Positions 1-8,691 of a stretch of 36,252 nt of DNA are shown one piece after another. Position 1 is the first letter of the stretch. Each line of letters starts with the position of its first letter. The notes below the pieces were generated by a model. The model was not told the DNA's origin. It ran no database searches and saw nothing but the letters and a program-made list of their open reading frames with translations. Origin of the DNA: Limosilactobacillus mucosae DSM 13345 (GTDB lineage Bacteria; Bacillota; Bacilli; Lactobacillales; Lactobacillaceae); assembly GCF_001436025.1 (NCBI RefSeq), contig NZ_AZEQ01000021.1:1-36252 (forward strand), written 5' to 3'. A program made the position numbers and the translations under genes.

Positions 1-792
1 ACGTCGGCATCTACATCAGCAGTAGTTTCTGGATCAACCAGCACTTCAGCTTCCGAGTCAGCCTCGACATCAACCGTGACGGCTGCCAACTCAGCAAGTC
101 AGTCAACATCTGCTAGCGTTTCTGCCAATGCAGTTGCAACAACGACCAGTACCACGGCCCGGAATCGAGTTATGGCACGGTTGGCTGCTGTATCGACGGC
201 AACTTCGTCAACTTCAGCTAACGTCAACAATACGTCCAGCTCAATTCAGAATTCACAAAGCGCGTCAACGGCGGCTTCGCTAAGCATGATGCAGTCGGCT
301 TCACGGAGTCAGGCAATCTATGAAAGTCTGCTTGCTTCACGTTCAAACAGTTCGTCCAACGTAATCAGCAACTCAACCTCGCTTAACAGCCAGCTTTCAG
401 CATCCAAGAGCAATTTTGAATCGTTGAGTGCTTCAAATTCAATGAGCTTGGAGGTTTCGGCTATTGAAAGTCAGACGCTTTATGAAAGCATGTTTGCCTC
501 ACGTTCAAACAGCTCATCAAATGCAATCAGTAATTCGACTTCACTTAACAGTCTGCTTTCGGCATCTAAGAGCAACCTGGACGCAGGCAGCAATTCAATT
601 GATGGTACGACTCAGCAGAGCACCGTGGATACACTGGCAGTTGCCGATTCAATGAGTGATACGCAGACTCAGCAGCTTTCCGGTACAACGAACTCGCTTT
701 CCGTCAGTGCAGCATCAAGTCAAACTCAGCAGCGTAATTCTGGACTTTTAAACACTTTAAAGACGATGCTAGGTTTTGGTAAACGTCAATAA
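1..792 (+). CDS. Serine-rich repeat glycoprotein (SRR adhesin), C-terminal part, 5' truncated by window
   Basis: The frame is open from base 1 with no credible start, so this is the 3' end of a longer gene. The 263 visible residues are dominated by Ser, Thr, Ala and Asn, as in the O-glycosylated stalk of SRR adhesins. The identity rests on this composition plus the position 12 bp upstream of secY2, the usual partner of such genes. The protein is expected to be glycosylated in the cytoplasm and exported by SecA2/SecY2 to act in adhesion or biofilm. A 36-residue block is duplicated (see repeat). The C terminus ends in SGLLNTLKTMLGFGKRQ, with a basic end but no LPxTG motif and no long hydrophobic stretch, so a standard sortase signal is missing. 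The ligand-binding region lies outside the window. Confidence 0.85.
   Translation, partial: TSASTSAVVSGSTSTSASESASTSTVTAANSASQSTSASVSANAVATTTSTTARNRVMARLAAVSTATSSTSANVNNTSSSIQNSQSASTAASLSMMQSASRSQAIYESLLASRSNSSSNVISNSTSLNSQLSASKSNFESLSASNSMSLEVSAIESQTLYESMFASRSNSSSNAISNSTSLNSLLSASKSNLDAGSNSIDGTTQQSTVDTLAVADSMSDTQTQQLSGTTNSLSVSAASSQTQQRNSGLLNTLKTMLGFGKRQ
307..576 (+). repeat. Duplicated 36-codon block in the SRR protein
   Basis: Copies lie at 307-414 and 469-576, offset by 162 bp (54 codons). Both encode a block starting S-Q-x-x-Y-E-S and containing ASRSNSSSN and NSTSLNS; only a few residues differ. Silent differences are more common than amino-acid ones, which suggests the block is maintained at protein level. 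It is less degenerate than the surrounding Ser-rich sequence. Confidence 0.8.
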
Positions 793-804
793 TTAGGCTA
801 GAAA

Positions 805-2043
805 GTGCAGGAAAGAGATTTGCAAAGAAAAAAATTAAATGTTTCGACAAAAGAGTTCCTAAAAAAAGCGCTTTTTACGGTGATGGCAATTATTGTCTAT
901 TCATTGGGCAATCAGATACCGATGCCATTGGTTAAGATGACAGTTGAATATCAAACTATGATTCGTCATTACCATATGAGTATGCTCAGTATCTTGACTG
1001 GTGCTAATCTGCCGGATTTATCGCTGTTTTCGCTAGGATTCAGTCCTTATATGGCCGCGATGATGATTATTCAACTGCTGGTAATGATGAAATGGTCGAT
1101 TGTCGAGGAAATATCACAGCGTCAATTGATGTATCTGCAAAACCTTTTGTCGCTGCTTTTTGCCTTGATTGAAGCAGCCATTATTGCCAATGGTTTTAGT
1201 CTGGCAGCCGGCAGTGATCATTTATTGAAGGTTTTGATGATTATCGTAACCTTGACGGCCGGCGCAATGTTTGTTCAATGGCTGGGCAACGTGACTACGA
1301 TTTACGGTATTGGCGGTATGGTGGTTCTGATCGTCGGCAATATGCTGCATTCCAATATGAATCGCTTGGTTCTGCCTTGTCGTCAGCTGTTGAAAATGAA
1401 AAATGGAATCTGGCTGCTGGCGGCACTGATAATCGGCAGCCTGTTGATTGCCTGGCTGACGATCATTTTCCATGCGGCTCATTATGAAACCAAACAGATC
1501 CAAATCTCATTACCAAGTCAGATTGAGCCGGCTGTGTTTCCAATTGGCTTTAATTTAGGAACGATGATGACTTTTATGCTGGGGATGTCTTTTCTGGTTA
1601 TTCCTTCACTGGTGGCATCGTTGTTTAAAATGCCGGCCTTTTGGAACAGTCCTAAATTTCAGATTGGCTTTGCAATCGTAATGACGTTTTTAATTGACTA
1701 TTTTTTTGCATTTGTCATGCTTAGTCCACGTCAAATCGCAAAGGGTATGCGCCATAGCGGCAATTACCTGCTTGGTGTGGAAATTGGCAAGCCAACACGA
1801 CGTTTCATTAGACGACGCTTGAGTCTGTTTAACTTTTTCAGTGCTTTGGTTTTGGGATTATTGGTTGGGCTGCAGGTCGCGGGCAGCCTATTAGCTCCTA
1901 AGATCTGGCAGCCACTGTATGCATTGCCAATTTCAATCGTAATGATGGTACTGTTTATGGAATCTCTGGTTGAAATACTTAATGAGTTGACGATTCCTAA
2001 ACGCTATCAGAAGCTTAAAGAAGGGATCTTAAAAAGCGTATGA
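805..2043 (+). CDS. secY2: Accessory Sec translocase channel SecY2
   Basis: This is a hydrophobic protein of 412 residues with about ten membrane segments, the normal size for SecY2. It is shorter and more diverged than housekeeping SecY. The first segment follows a basic N terminus (LQRKKLNVSTKEFLKK) and carries the SecY-like GNQIPMPLV stretch. It should form the membrane channel used with SecA2 to export the glycosylated SRR protein. The GTG at 805 is taken as start, although the upstream ribosome site is weak. An in-frame TTG at 820 with AGGAAAGAG just before it is an alternative. There is no promoter room behind the SRR gene (12 bp), so cotranscription is likely. The stop overlaps the asp1 start by 4 bp. 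Confidence 0.93.
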   Translation: MQERDLQRKKLNVSTKEFLKKALFTVMAIIVYSLGNQIPMPLVKMTVEYQTMIRHYHMSMLSILTGANLPDLSLFSLGFSPYMAAMMIIQLLVMMKWSIVEEISQRQLMYLQNLLSLLFALIEAAIIANGFSLAAGSDHLLKVLMIIVTLTAGAMFVQWLGNVTTIYGIGGMVVLIVGNMLHSNMNRLVLPCRQLLKMKNGIWLLAALIIGSLLIAWLTIIFHAAHYETKQIQISLPSQIEPAVFPIGFNLGTMMTFMLGMSFLVIPSLVASLFKMPAFWNSPKFQIGFAIVMTFLIDYFFAFVMLSPRQIAKGMRHSGNYLLGVEIGKPTRRFIRRRLSLFNFFSALVLGLLVGLQVAGSLLAPKIWQPLYALPISIVMMVLFMESLVEILNELTIPKRYQKLKEGILKSV

Positions 2044-3614
2044 AGTATTTTGTTCCGTCTTGGCATCTTGATATTAGTGACTGGGCCTCCACTCAGCAAA
2101 TTATTACCTTTGATGATGCAATTGGCAATATGCGCATCATGAATCACGCTGATGAAGATTACGGCTTGATCATTGGGGACTATAAACCGCAATTGATTAC
2201 GCAGCTAAACGCGGAAGGTGTTGCACCCACTGATACGCTGGCGGCCTTCGATTGGATCCAGGATACTGCTTTGCAAGACAACAGCCGAATCGTGGATATC
2301 CAGGACTTTAACTGGCCTAAGGGAACTTATTTTGAGTATGGACCGTTCAGTGTAGATGCCATTTGCAATGATGAACATATCGCGCGTCTTTTATTCAATA
2401 ATATTGGCCAGATTCTGCGGATTGAGCGGTGGCAAAACGGCTATCATCAAGAAGATATTATTATGGATACGCGTGGCTTTGTCTCAAGCATCCAAACGTT
2501 TGATAAGCAGGGCCAACTGCAAAAAACGATCTTTTTTAATCTGCATGGTGAATGGCGCGTAATTGAGGATGCCAAAACTGGTCGCTGTCATATCAATTCA
2601 CGGTATCAAGGCGATTTTACCCAGTCAGATTATGCCAGCCGTCACGATTTGATCAATGAAGCAATTGCAAATTTAATCCAAAAACGACTTGATAAGGATA
2701 GCGACCAGATCGTCTTAACAGCTGATGATCGGCAAATAATCGACTTAAAACAGTTTAATGGCTTTAAAACGATTATTCAGGCGAGTCAATGGCATGCTAA
2801 TGATCGCTTTTGGAAGCCGATGAATGGACGGACTGATTTAACGATCGTCACGGATTCAGAGGCCGCGGATCGCCATGTACATAAAATCATGGGCGATCAA
2901 ATTGAGACCAATCTGCTGCCAACGTTTGCCTCACAGTTCAGTCTTGGTCATAGCGATGAATACACAACCCAGACGATTCTGCTGTTTGTCAGTGAGCAGA
3001 CGACGATGTTGAATTTAAGAAAAGGCTTAGCTCAGCTCATGGAAATGGTTGATCAAAATCAAAACAGCGAGCGGCTGCAGATTGCAGCCTATGATGAGCG
3101 GTTATTGAGTCAGGCTCGACAAATCGCTCAAGAAATTGCTCAAGAACATCCCCGGCTTTTGATTGATCCAGAAGAAGAGCAGATGACGTCCAATCCTGAT
3201 TTGGTTGATAAAGATATTGACCCACGAATGGAAAAACAGCAGCATTGGCAGCCGATACCGATCTACACCAGAAGGATCGTGCAGACGACCGACTTGCTGC
3301 AGCTGTTGGATCAAGTTCGCGTAGTCGTGGATCTGGGCAACAACCCGGATTCATATGTTCAGATGGCTTCAATCAGTGTTGGTCTGCCGCAGATCAATCT
3401 GATCAAAACCGACCTGGTAAGAGATCATGAAAATGGTTTACTGCTTGCCAACGTTGCTGATCTAACCGCAGCTCTGCAGTTTTATTTGGGCAGCATGGAG
3501 AACTGGAACCGAGCACGGGTTGACGCGGTTCAGCAGATCAACAATTATTCAGGAAAACGGATTTTGCATAATTGGCAATTGCTTTGGAAGAGGTGTGCAC
3601 GTTTTGAAGCTTAA
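2040..3614 (+). CDS. asp1: Accessory Sec system protein Asp1
   Basis: The protein has 524 residues, matching the family length. Asp1 has a glycosyltransferase-B-like fold without known catalysis and forms a cytoplasmic complex with Asp2 and Asp3 that binds the SRR substrate and brings it to SecA2. The N terminus (MKYFVPSWH, then WASTQQIITFDD) and the C-terminal part (ENGLLLANVADLTAALQFYL, then NWNRARVDAV) fit Asp1 and its GT-B-like C-terminal lobe. The ATG overlaps the secY2 stop in an ATGA arrangement, implying translational coupling. The assignment rests on these motifs and on the fixed gene order secY2-asp1-asp2-asp3-secA2. Confidence 0.92.
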   Translation: MKYFVPSWHLDISDWASTQQIITFDDAIGNMRIMNHADEDYGLIIGDYKPQLITQLNAEGVAPTDTLAAFDWIQDTALQDNSRIVDIQDFNWPKGTYFEYGPFSVDAICNDEHIARLLFNNIGQILRIERWQNGYHQEDIIMDTRGFVSSIQTFDKQGQLQKTIFFNLHGEWRVIEDAKTGRCHINSRYQGDFTQSDYASRHDLINEAIANLIQKRLDKDSDQIVLTADDRQIIDLKQFNGFKTIIQASQWHANDRFWKPMNGRTDLTIVTDSEAADRHVHKIMGDQIETNLLPTFASQFSLGHSDEYTTQTILLFVSEQTTMLNLRKGLAQLMEMVDQNQNSERLQIAAYDERLLSQARQIAQEIAQEHPRLLIDPEEEQMTSNPDLVDKDIDPRMEKQQHWQPIPIYTRRIVQTTDLLQLLDQVRVVVDLGNNPDSYVQMASISVGLPQINLIKTDLVRDHENGLLLANVADLTAALQFYLGSMENWNRARVDAVQQINNYSGKRILHNWQLLWKRCARFEA

Positions 3615-5082
3615 CGTTTTACAGCTTGGAAAAAATAATTGGCAGACGGCCTATCAGATTCCAGCTGCTTTGAACTGGCATTTTAACGATCTGAGTTTTT
3701 TAGAAGATCCTAAAGCCCGGCTGCAGCTGATAATCATTTCAGAATCCGTAACCTTAGCGCCGACTGACTGGCAACTTTTACAGCAGCGTACCGATCCATA
3801 TAACGTCATTCAGACTAAAGATTTGGCGATTGAAGACGATCATCTGGCAGTCTTTCTGCAAAAAATGGCGGCACGGCAGCTGACTATGCCGATTCAAGAG
3901 TTTATCAACAATATTGAGCATTACTTTTTTGTTGGCCAACAGGGTATCAGTCTGACACCGGCGGCATTGATGTTTGATACCAAGTTTCGCGATGTGATTC
4001 ATTATGAAGATTCATCTTGCGTGGAGGTTCAGATTCATACGCCGGATTGGCAGCCACTGGCCAGTTCGCGAAAGAATATCTACGTTGATCCGGGTCGTCA
4101 ATTGGAGGTTTGGCCCCAGTTTCAAAAAGATGCCGATGTGGAGCTGAAATATCGATTTGCCGTTGTTTATGGTGAGGAACGACGCGTTTTTGAATTTACC
4201 GAAGAACAGCTCAAGAGTCCGCAGATCGTTGACACCAAGATTTCCAATGGTCATCAATACATCACGATGGCCGTCTATGTCCGCGGCTACGGTCGATTAA
4301 GTCTGGGCAACGTGGAGTATCGGTGGACGCGCTATGGTTTGGGGACCTATCTGAATGGGGGACAGAGCTTAGTCGATCCCAAGACGAGAGAAGAATTGGC
4401 CTATTACTTTAATCCTGGCGATCTTAAACCGCCGCTATGCGTATACTTTGCCGGCTATCACTCCAAAAAAAGCTTCGAAGGATATTTCATGATGCGTCGC
4501 TTAAATGCGCCATATCTGCTGATTACCGATTCTCGGTTGGAAGGTGGCCAGTTTTATACGGGCGAGTATTTTAATCAGGCCATCCCTAAAGTAATCGATC
4601 GGCATCTGCAGAAACTGGGCTTTACGCGTCAGCAGCTGATTCTATCGGGAATTTCGATGGGAACGTATGGTGCGCTTAAATTTGGCGCTTTGATGGGCGT
4701 GCATGAGGTGATCGCAGCTAAGCCATTGGTGCATCTGGACTCAATTGCTACGCGCAGTCGTCTGGCCCGTCCCGATGAATTTGAGACGGCATTTGATATC
4801 AAACGCGCCATTGAGGCAGACGGACAAGCCATTGATGATGAGATGCTTTTGCGGCTGATGGATCAGCAGGACCTGACCAAAACCAATTTCAGTATTGCCT
4901 ATATGGAAAACGATGATTATGACCCCACGGCTTTTGATGATCTAAGCCGTCATTTGCTGAACCAGGCCAATCGTTTGAACAGCTATAGTCTGCCTGGACG
5001 TCACAATGATGACAGTGCGGGAATGCTGCAATGGTTTTTGATGCGCTATCGTCAGATTCTGCAGCATGATTTTGGGAGGTGA
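3604..5082 (+). CDS. asp2: Accessory Sec system protein Asp2 (SRR glycan O-acetyltransferase)
   Basis: The TTG at 3604 is chosen as start. It gives MKLNVLQLGKNNW, typical of Asp2 N termini, and GAAGAGG sits 10 bases upstream. Longer in-frame readings have no ribosome site, and GTG 3595 is too close to the GAAGAGG. The product has 492 residues. Asp2 both acetylates GlcNAc on the SRR protein and is needed for transport. The C-terminal alpha/beta-hydrolase-like domain shows the nucleophile motif GISMG (Ser351) and a late His467 in GRHND. The acidic member is probably among Glu435, Asp437 and Asp438. The gene overlaps asp1 by 11 bp and ends 4 bp before asp3. Confidence 0.92.
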   Translation: MKLNVLQLGKNNWQTAYQIPAALNWHFNDLSFLEDPKARLQLIIISESVTLAPTDWQLLQQRTDPYNVIQTKDLAIEDDHLAVFLQKMAARQLTMPIQEFINNIEHYFFVGQQGISLTPAALMFDTKFRDVIHYEDSSCVEVQIHTPDWQPLASSRKNIYVDPGRQLEVWPQFQKDADVELKYRFAVVYGEERRVFEFTEEQLKSPQIVDTKISNGHQYITMAVYVRGYGRLSLGNVEYRWTRYGLGTYLNGGQSLVDPKTREELAYYFNPGDLKPPLCVYFAGYHSKKSFEGYFMMRRLNAPYLLITDSRLEGGQFYTGEYFNQAIPKVIDRHLQKLGFTRQQLILSGISMGTYGALKFGALMGVHEVIAAKPLVHLDSIATRSRLARPDEFETAFDIKRAIEADGQAIDDEMLLRLMDQQDLTKTNFSIAYMENDDYDPTAFDDLSRHLLNQANRLNSYSLPGRHNDDSAGMLQWFLMRYRQILQHDFGR

Positions 5083-5086
5083 GCCG

Positions 5087-5968
5087 ATGCGAGTTATCAA
5101 CTATATCTACTGGTTGCCGCAAAATGACACTACCTATCGTTATGGTTCGCGGATCGATGCTTATGACAACCAGGTGATCCATTTTGAAAACGAGTGGATG
5201 GCACCAGGACGAGCAATGATTTCTTGGTATTCAGCGGTTAACTATCAAGCCAGCCGTTTTGTGCCTCAGCTGCCGATTTTGCGTGGTGGGGTCGAGTATC
5301 GTATCAAGGCAAAGTACATTGCCAGGCCGGCTAATTCAGTAATGCTGCGAATCATTTTTTATGATATTCAAGGCGAGATCATCGACCAGAAAATCGCGCA
5401 TGGCTCTCAGCTCAACTTTACTTATCCGTATGCGGCAACCCGCTATGAGGTGCAGCTGATCAATGGCGGGTGTCGTTCAATTACTTTTTGGCGGCTGGAA
5501 CTGACGCATGCCTTTACTGAACAGACTGGCAATCTGACGTTTTATACGCCTAAAAAAATCGATGCAAAACAGCCAATCAACATTATGCTGCTGCGGTCAC
5601 TTAGGACAGCAATGATTCCCAGCGAAGAAGTCGATAAAAGTCATGACGTACCGAACCTTTCACTGATGATGGTTGCCTGGCAAGAGATTGATCAGGTTGA
5701 CAGTGAGCTGCTCACTTATTTTGAAAATCTGAAAGAACGCCGCATAAACTTTATCAGTACAGCTCACCGATTAAATCCGGTCGTGCGCAAATTGGTTAAG
5801 AAAAGTCCTTATTGGCGAGGATGGCTGATTGACGCGGATGTCATGCTGACTGACTATCGGCTAAGCAATTATGAAATGACCGGCAGTGAGGGCCATTTCT
5901 TTAAGCACTTGGAATTAGTACCAATTCAAGAGACGCTGGATCAGATTAAAGATGAATTAAAGAGGTGA
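5087..5968 (+). CDS. asp3: Accessory Sec system protein Asp3 with C-terminal extension
   Basis: The start is ATG 5087 (MRVINYIYW), with GGGAGGTGAG ending a few bases upstream; an in-frame ATG at 5066 lacks such a site. The product has 293 residues. The Asp3 core is clear in about residues 1-145: INYIYW, YRYGS, HFENEWMAPGRAMISWYSAVN split over conserved positions, and LPILRGGVEYRIKAKY. Asp3 is a chaperone-like partner of Asp1 and Asp2 that binds the unfolded SRR polypeptide. Residues from about 170 on form an additional alpha/beta-looking region of around 120 residues that I cannot assign. The stop overlaps the secA2 start by 4 bp (GTGA). Confidence 0.9.
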   Translation: MRVINYIYWLPQNDTTYRYGSRIDAYDNQVIHFENEWMAPGRAMISWYSAVNYQASRFVPQLPILRGGVEYRIKAKYIARPANSVMLRIIFYDIQGEIIDQKIAHGSQLNFTYPYAATRYEVQLINGGCRSITFWRLELTHAFTEQTGNLTFYTPKKIDAKQPINIMLLRSLRTAMIPSEEVDKSHDVPNLSLMMVAWQEIDQVDSELLTYFENLKERRINFISTAHRLNPVVRKLVKKSPYWRGWLIDADVMLTDYRLSNYEMTGSEGHFFKHLELVPIQETLDQIKDELKR

Positions 5969-8343
5969 GAACGACGGCATTTTCATTTGAACTGCAGCGC
6001 GCCAGGCACATCCTGACCAAAGTGAATGCCTTGGCGCCAATGATGCGGGAAATGAGCGATCAAGAACTGCAGGCTCAGACTCCGCGCATGCGTAAAATGC
6101 TCCAGGGCGGCCAATCCTTAAACAGTCTGCTGCCAATGGCGTTTGCAACGGCGCGTGAGGCAGCCAGGCGCGTCTTAGGGATGTATCCTTATGACGTACA
6201 GGTGATCGGGGCCATCGTTCTTCATCATGGCTGGATTGCCGAGATGAAGACCGGGGAAGGCAAGACGCTGACCGCGGCCCTGCCTCTTTATCTGAATGGT
6301 TTGACCGGCAAAGGAGCGATTTTGGTGACGCCCAGTCGCTATCTGGCTCAGCGTGACCAAGAAGAATTAAGCGCCCTGTATGAATGGCTGGGATTGACCT
6401 GCAGCCTGGGGTTTGATCCTGACGATGAGTCGGGCAATCGGGCAACTGTTGCCGACAAGCGAAAATGGTATCAAGCCGATGTTTTGTACACGACCGGCAG
6501 CACGCTGGCGTTTGACTATCTGTTCAATAATCTGGCTTCACGGCCCGAAGATCAATATCTGCGGCCTTATAACTATGCAATCGTTGATGAGGTTGATGCG
6601 GTGTTTTTGGATGGGGCCAATTCGCCAATGGTGGTTGCTAGCAAGCCGGAACTGCAGTCAAATCTTTATCGCTTGACTGACGAGTTTGTGCGCAGTCTGG
6701 AGCCCGGAACCGATTATCGCCGCAGCCGGAACCATAAATCGGCCTGGCTGACTCATCAAGGTGTTTTAAAGGCGGAGCAGTGGTTTAGAATTAATGGTCT
6801 TTTTGATGAGCGGCACCGTGAATTGTATCGGCACATCAGCTTGGCTCTGCAGGCGCATTTCGTTCAGCAGCGTGGGCACGACTATATGGTTGAGGATGGC
6901 GAGGTGATCTTGCTGGATGAGGCGAATGGTCGCTTAATGCGCGGAATGAAGGTCAACACCGGGATTCAGCAGGCCGTTGAGCAAAAAGAGGGCGTCAAGA
7001 TTTCTGAAAATCGGCAGGCCGTTGCTTCAATTACCTATCAAGGCCTGTTTCGGCTGTTTAATAACGTTGCTGGAATGACGGGGACTGCCCGCATTGCTGC
7101 CAATGAGTTTATTGATGTCTATAAGATGAAAGTCGTCCAGATTCCGCGACACCGCAAAAACATTCGTAAAGATCATCAACCGCGCGTCTATCTGACGACT
7201 AGCGAAAAGCTGATTGAAGCGATCAAGCTGGCCGAAAAGCTGCATCAAAAAGGGCGGCCGATTTTGCTGATTGCCGGTTCGGTTGAAAACTCGGAAATCG
7301 TTTCTGAGATTCTGCTCAACCGTGGGATTCCGCATAACCTGCTGAATGCCCGTAACGAAGCCAACGAAGCCACGATTATTAAAAACGCGGGACAAAAAAA
7401 TGCCGTAACCGTGTCAACCAACATGGCGGGGCGCGGTACCGACATTAAGCTTGGTCCAGGCGTTGCCAAATTAGGCGGTCTGGCCGTAATTGGTACTGAA
7501 ATGCTTGATCCGCGCGTTGCTGAGCAGCTGCAGGGGCGAGCCGGCCGCCAAGGAGATCCTGGCGACAGCTGGTTTTTCATTTCGCTGGAAGACAATTTTG
7601 TTTCGCAAAACAGCAGTCCCGTGATTCGCAAATACTATCGCCGTCACATCAAACATTTCAACCACCAGGCCAAGCCTCACCGTCTGCACAATCCGCGTAT
7701 TTTGCTGTCGTTGCTGCTATTACGTGATAAGGTCATGGTCAGTCAGCGTCAGACCCGCGCGCGAATGTACAGTTATGAGAACAGCATGCGCTTGGAGCGA
7801 ATGGCCTTTTATGAGTCGCGGGATGCCATCATGAACGCTGATGACTATCGCAAGACCGCTCTTAACTGGATAGAACACGGTTTTGATGTGATTTTAAGCA
7901 AGCGTTCAAGCTGGGATTATGGTCATCTAAAGGCAATGGTTAATCATTGGATAACTTATGATGATGCCCAGATTCCTGCTGATTTGAACTATCAGGATCT
8001 GGCAGCAGTCAAAAGCTATCTAATATGCCGGACCAATGAGATTTTAGATCAGATTGAAGACTCAATTGCTGATTCCAAGCAGATTGATCAGTTTTATCGT
8101 TCGGCACTGCTTAAGGCAATGGATGACTGCTGGGTTGACCAGGTGGCCTATCTTGGCTACTTAAAAACGCTGGTCCAGCCGTGGACGCTGCTGCAGCGCA
8201 ATCCAATGGAGGTTTATCATGAAAAAGCATATGGTCGTTTCAAACAAATGATTGATGCGGTTACTCAAGAAGCGATTCGCAACCTGTTGTTAAGTACGGT
8301 AGCCTTGAACGAAGATGGTGAGGTCGTTGTATATTTCGTTTAG
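5965..8343 (+). CDS. secA2: Accessory Sec ATPase SecA2
   Basis: This motor ATPase drives export through SecY2. All SecA signature motifs are present in 792 residues: Walker A KTGEGKT (95-101), DEAD-like DEVD (208-211) in VDEVDAVFLDGAN, GMTGTAR, NMAGRGTDIKLGPG and QLQGRAGRQGDPGDSWFF. The cysteine-rich zinc tail of housekeeping SecA is absent, as usual for SecA2, and the protein is somewhat shorter. The GTG start at 5965 overlaps the asp3 stop. No ATG exists nearby, and the N-terminal FELQRARHILTKVNALA matches SecA N termini, so the start must be close. The ribosome site is poor, which suggests coupling to asp3 translation. Confidence 0.96.
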   Translation: MRTTAFSFELQRARHILTKVNALAPMMREMSDQELQAQTPRMRKMLQGGQSLNSLLPMAFATAREAARRVLGMYPYDVQVIGAIVLHHGWIAEMKTGEGKTLTAALPLYLNGLTGKGAILVTPSRYLAQRDQEELSALYEWLGLTCSLGFDPDDESGNRATVADKRKWYQADVLYTTGSTLAFDYLFNNLASRPEDQYLRPYNYAIVDEVDAVFLDGANSPMVVASKPELQSNLYRLTDEFVRSLEPGTDYRRSRNHKSAWLTHQGVLKAEQWFRINGLFDERHRELYRHISLALQAHFVQQRGHDYMVEDGEVILLDEANGRLMRGMKVNTGIQQAVEQKEGVKISENRQAVASITYQGLFRLFNNVAGMTGTARIAANEFIDVYKMKVVQIPRHRKNIRKDHQPRVYLTTSEKLIEAIKLAEKLHQKGRPILLIAGSVENSEIVSEILLNRGIPHNLLNARNEANEATIIKNAGQKNAVTVSTNMAGRGTDIKLGPGVAKLGGLAVIGTEMLDPRVAEQLQGRAGRQGDPGDSWFFISLEDNFVSQNSSPVIRKYYRRHIKHFNHQAKPHRLHNPRILLSLLLLRDKVMVSQRQTRARMYSYENSMRLERMAFYESRDAIMNADDYRKTALNWIEHGFDVILSKRSSWDYGHLKAMVNHWITYDDAQIPADLNYQDLAAVKSYLICRTNEILDQIEDSIADSKQIDQFYRSALLKAMDDCWVDQVAYLGYLKTLVQPWTLLQRNPMEVYHEKAYGRFKQMIDAVTQEAIRNLLLSTVALNEDGEVVVYFV

Positions 8344-8385
8344 ACTATCATTTGAAAATCAAAATGATTAGGGAGCTGATTTTAG

Positions 8386-8598
8386 ATGGCAACACACAGA
8401 ATCAATCACCATGGGTCTGATGATTCACTTGACAATGTCGTCGAGCAGCATGCCAGCAAGCGACTCAAAAAAATTCAAGAAGAACAGGCAAAGGCTTATG
8501 AAAGAGGTCATCACCATTCGGGCCTGCCGCGCTTCTTTATGAATCTGGTCGTGATCGTTGCCGTTGTGCTGATGATTATGATGATGTTTTGGAAGTAG
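8386..8598 (+). CDS. Small tail-anchored His-rich membrane protein, possible accessory Sec subunit
   Basis: The product has 70 residues and starts at an ATG with GGGAG 11 bases upstream. Residues 1-49 are hydrophilic, with many His and Lys and a short helical, charged stretch (KRLKKIQEEQAKAYER). Residues 50-69 form one strong membrane helix at the very C terminus, followed by a single Lys, so the N terminus should be cytoplasmic. It lies 42 bp after secA2 with no terminator between, so it is probably the last gene of the accessory Sec operon. Streptococcal loci contain small SecE/SecG-like proteins, Asp4 and Asp5, and the topology here resembles SecE. I see no clear sequence signature for either, so the role is inferred from position. 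Confidence 0.65.
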   Translation: MATHRINHHGSDDSLDNVVEQHASKRLKKIQEEQAKAYERGHHHSGLPRFFMNLVVIVAVVLMIMMMFWK

Positions 8599-8657
8599 CT
8601 GCTTGACTGATCAGCTTGGCGATTTTAATCAAAATCATTAAAAAATTAAAAAACTAC

Positions 8658-8685
8658 TTGCAAAAAACTAAGAATGGATTAAAAT
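8658..8685 (+). promoter_or_regulatory. Promoter of the asnA T-box leader
   Basis: TTGCAA (8658-8663) and TAAAAT (8680-8685) are separated by 16 bases. The predicted transcript start is near 8692, just ahead of the T-box stem I. Confidence 0.65.
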
Positions 8686-8691
8686 AAAAAA

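Noticed and set aside
5957-6445. 162-codon minus-strand frame opposite the asp3-secA2 junction
   Set aside because: Shadow of secA2; composition follows the sense codons and no ribosome site or family similarity is seen.
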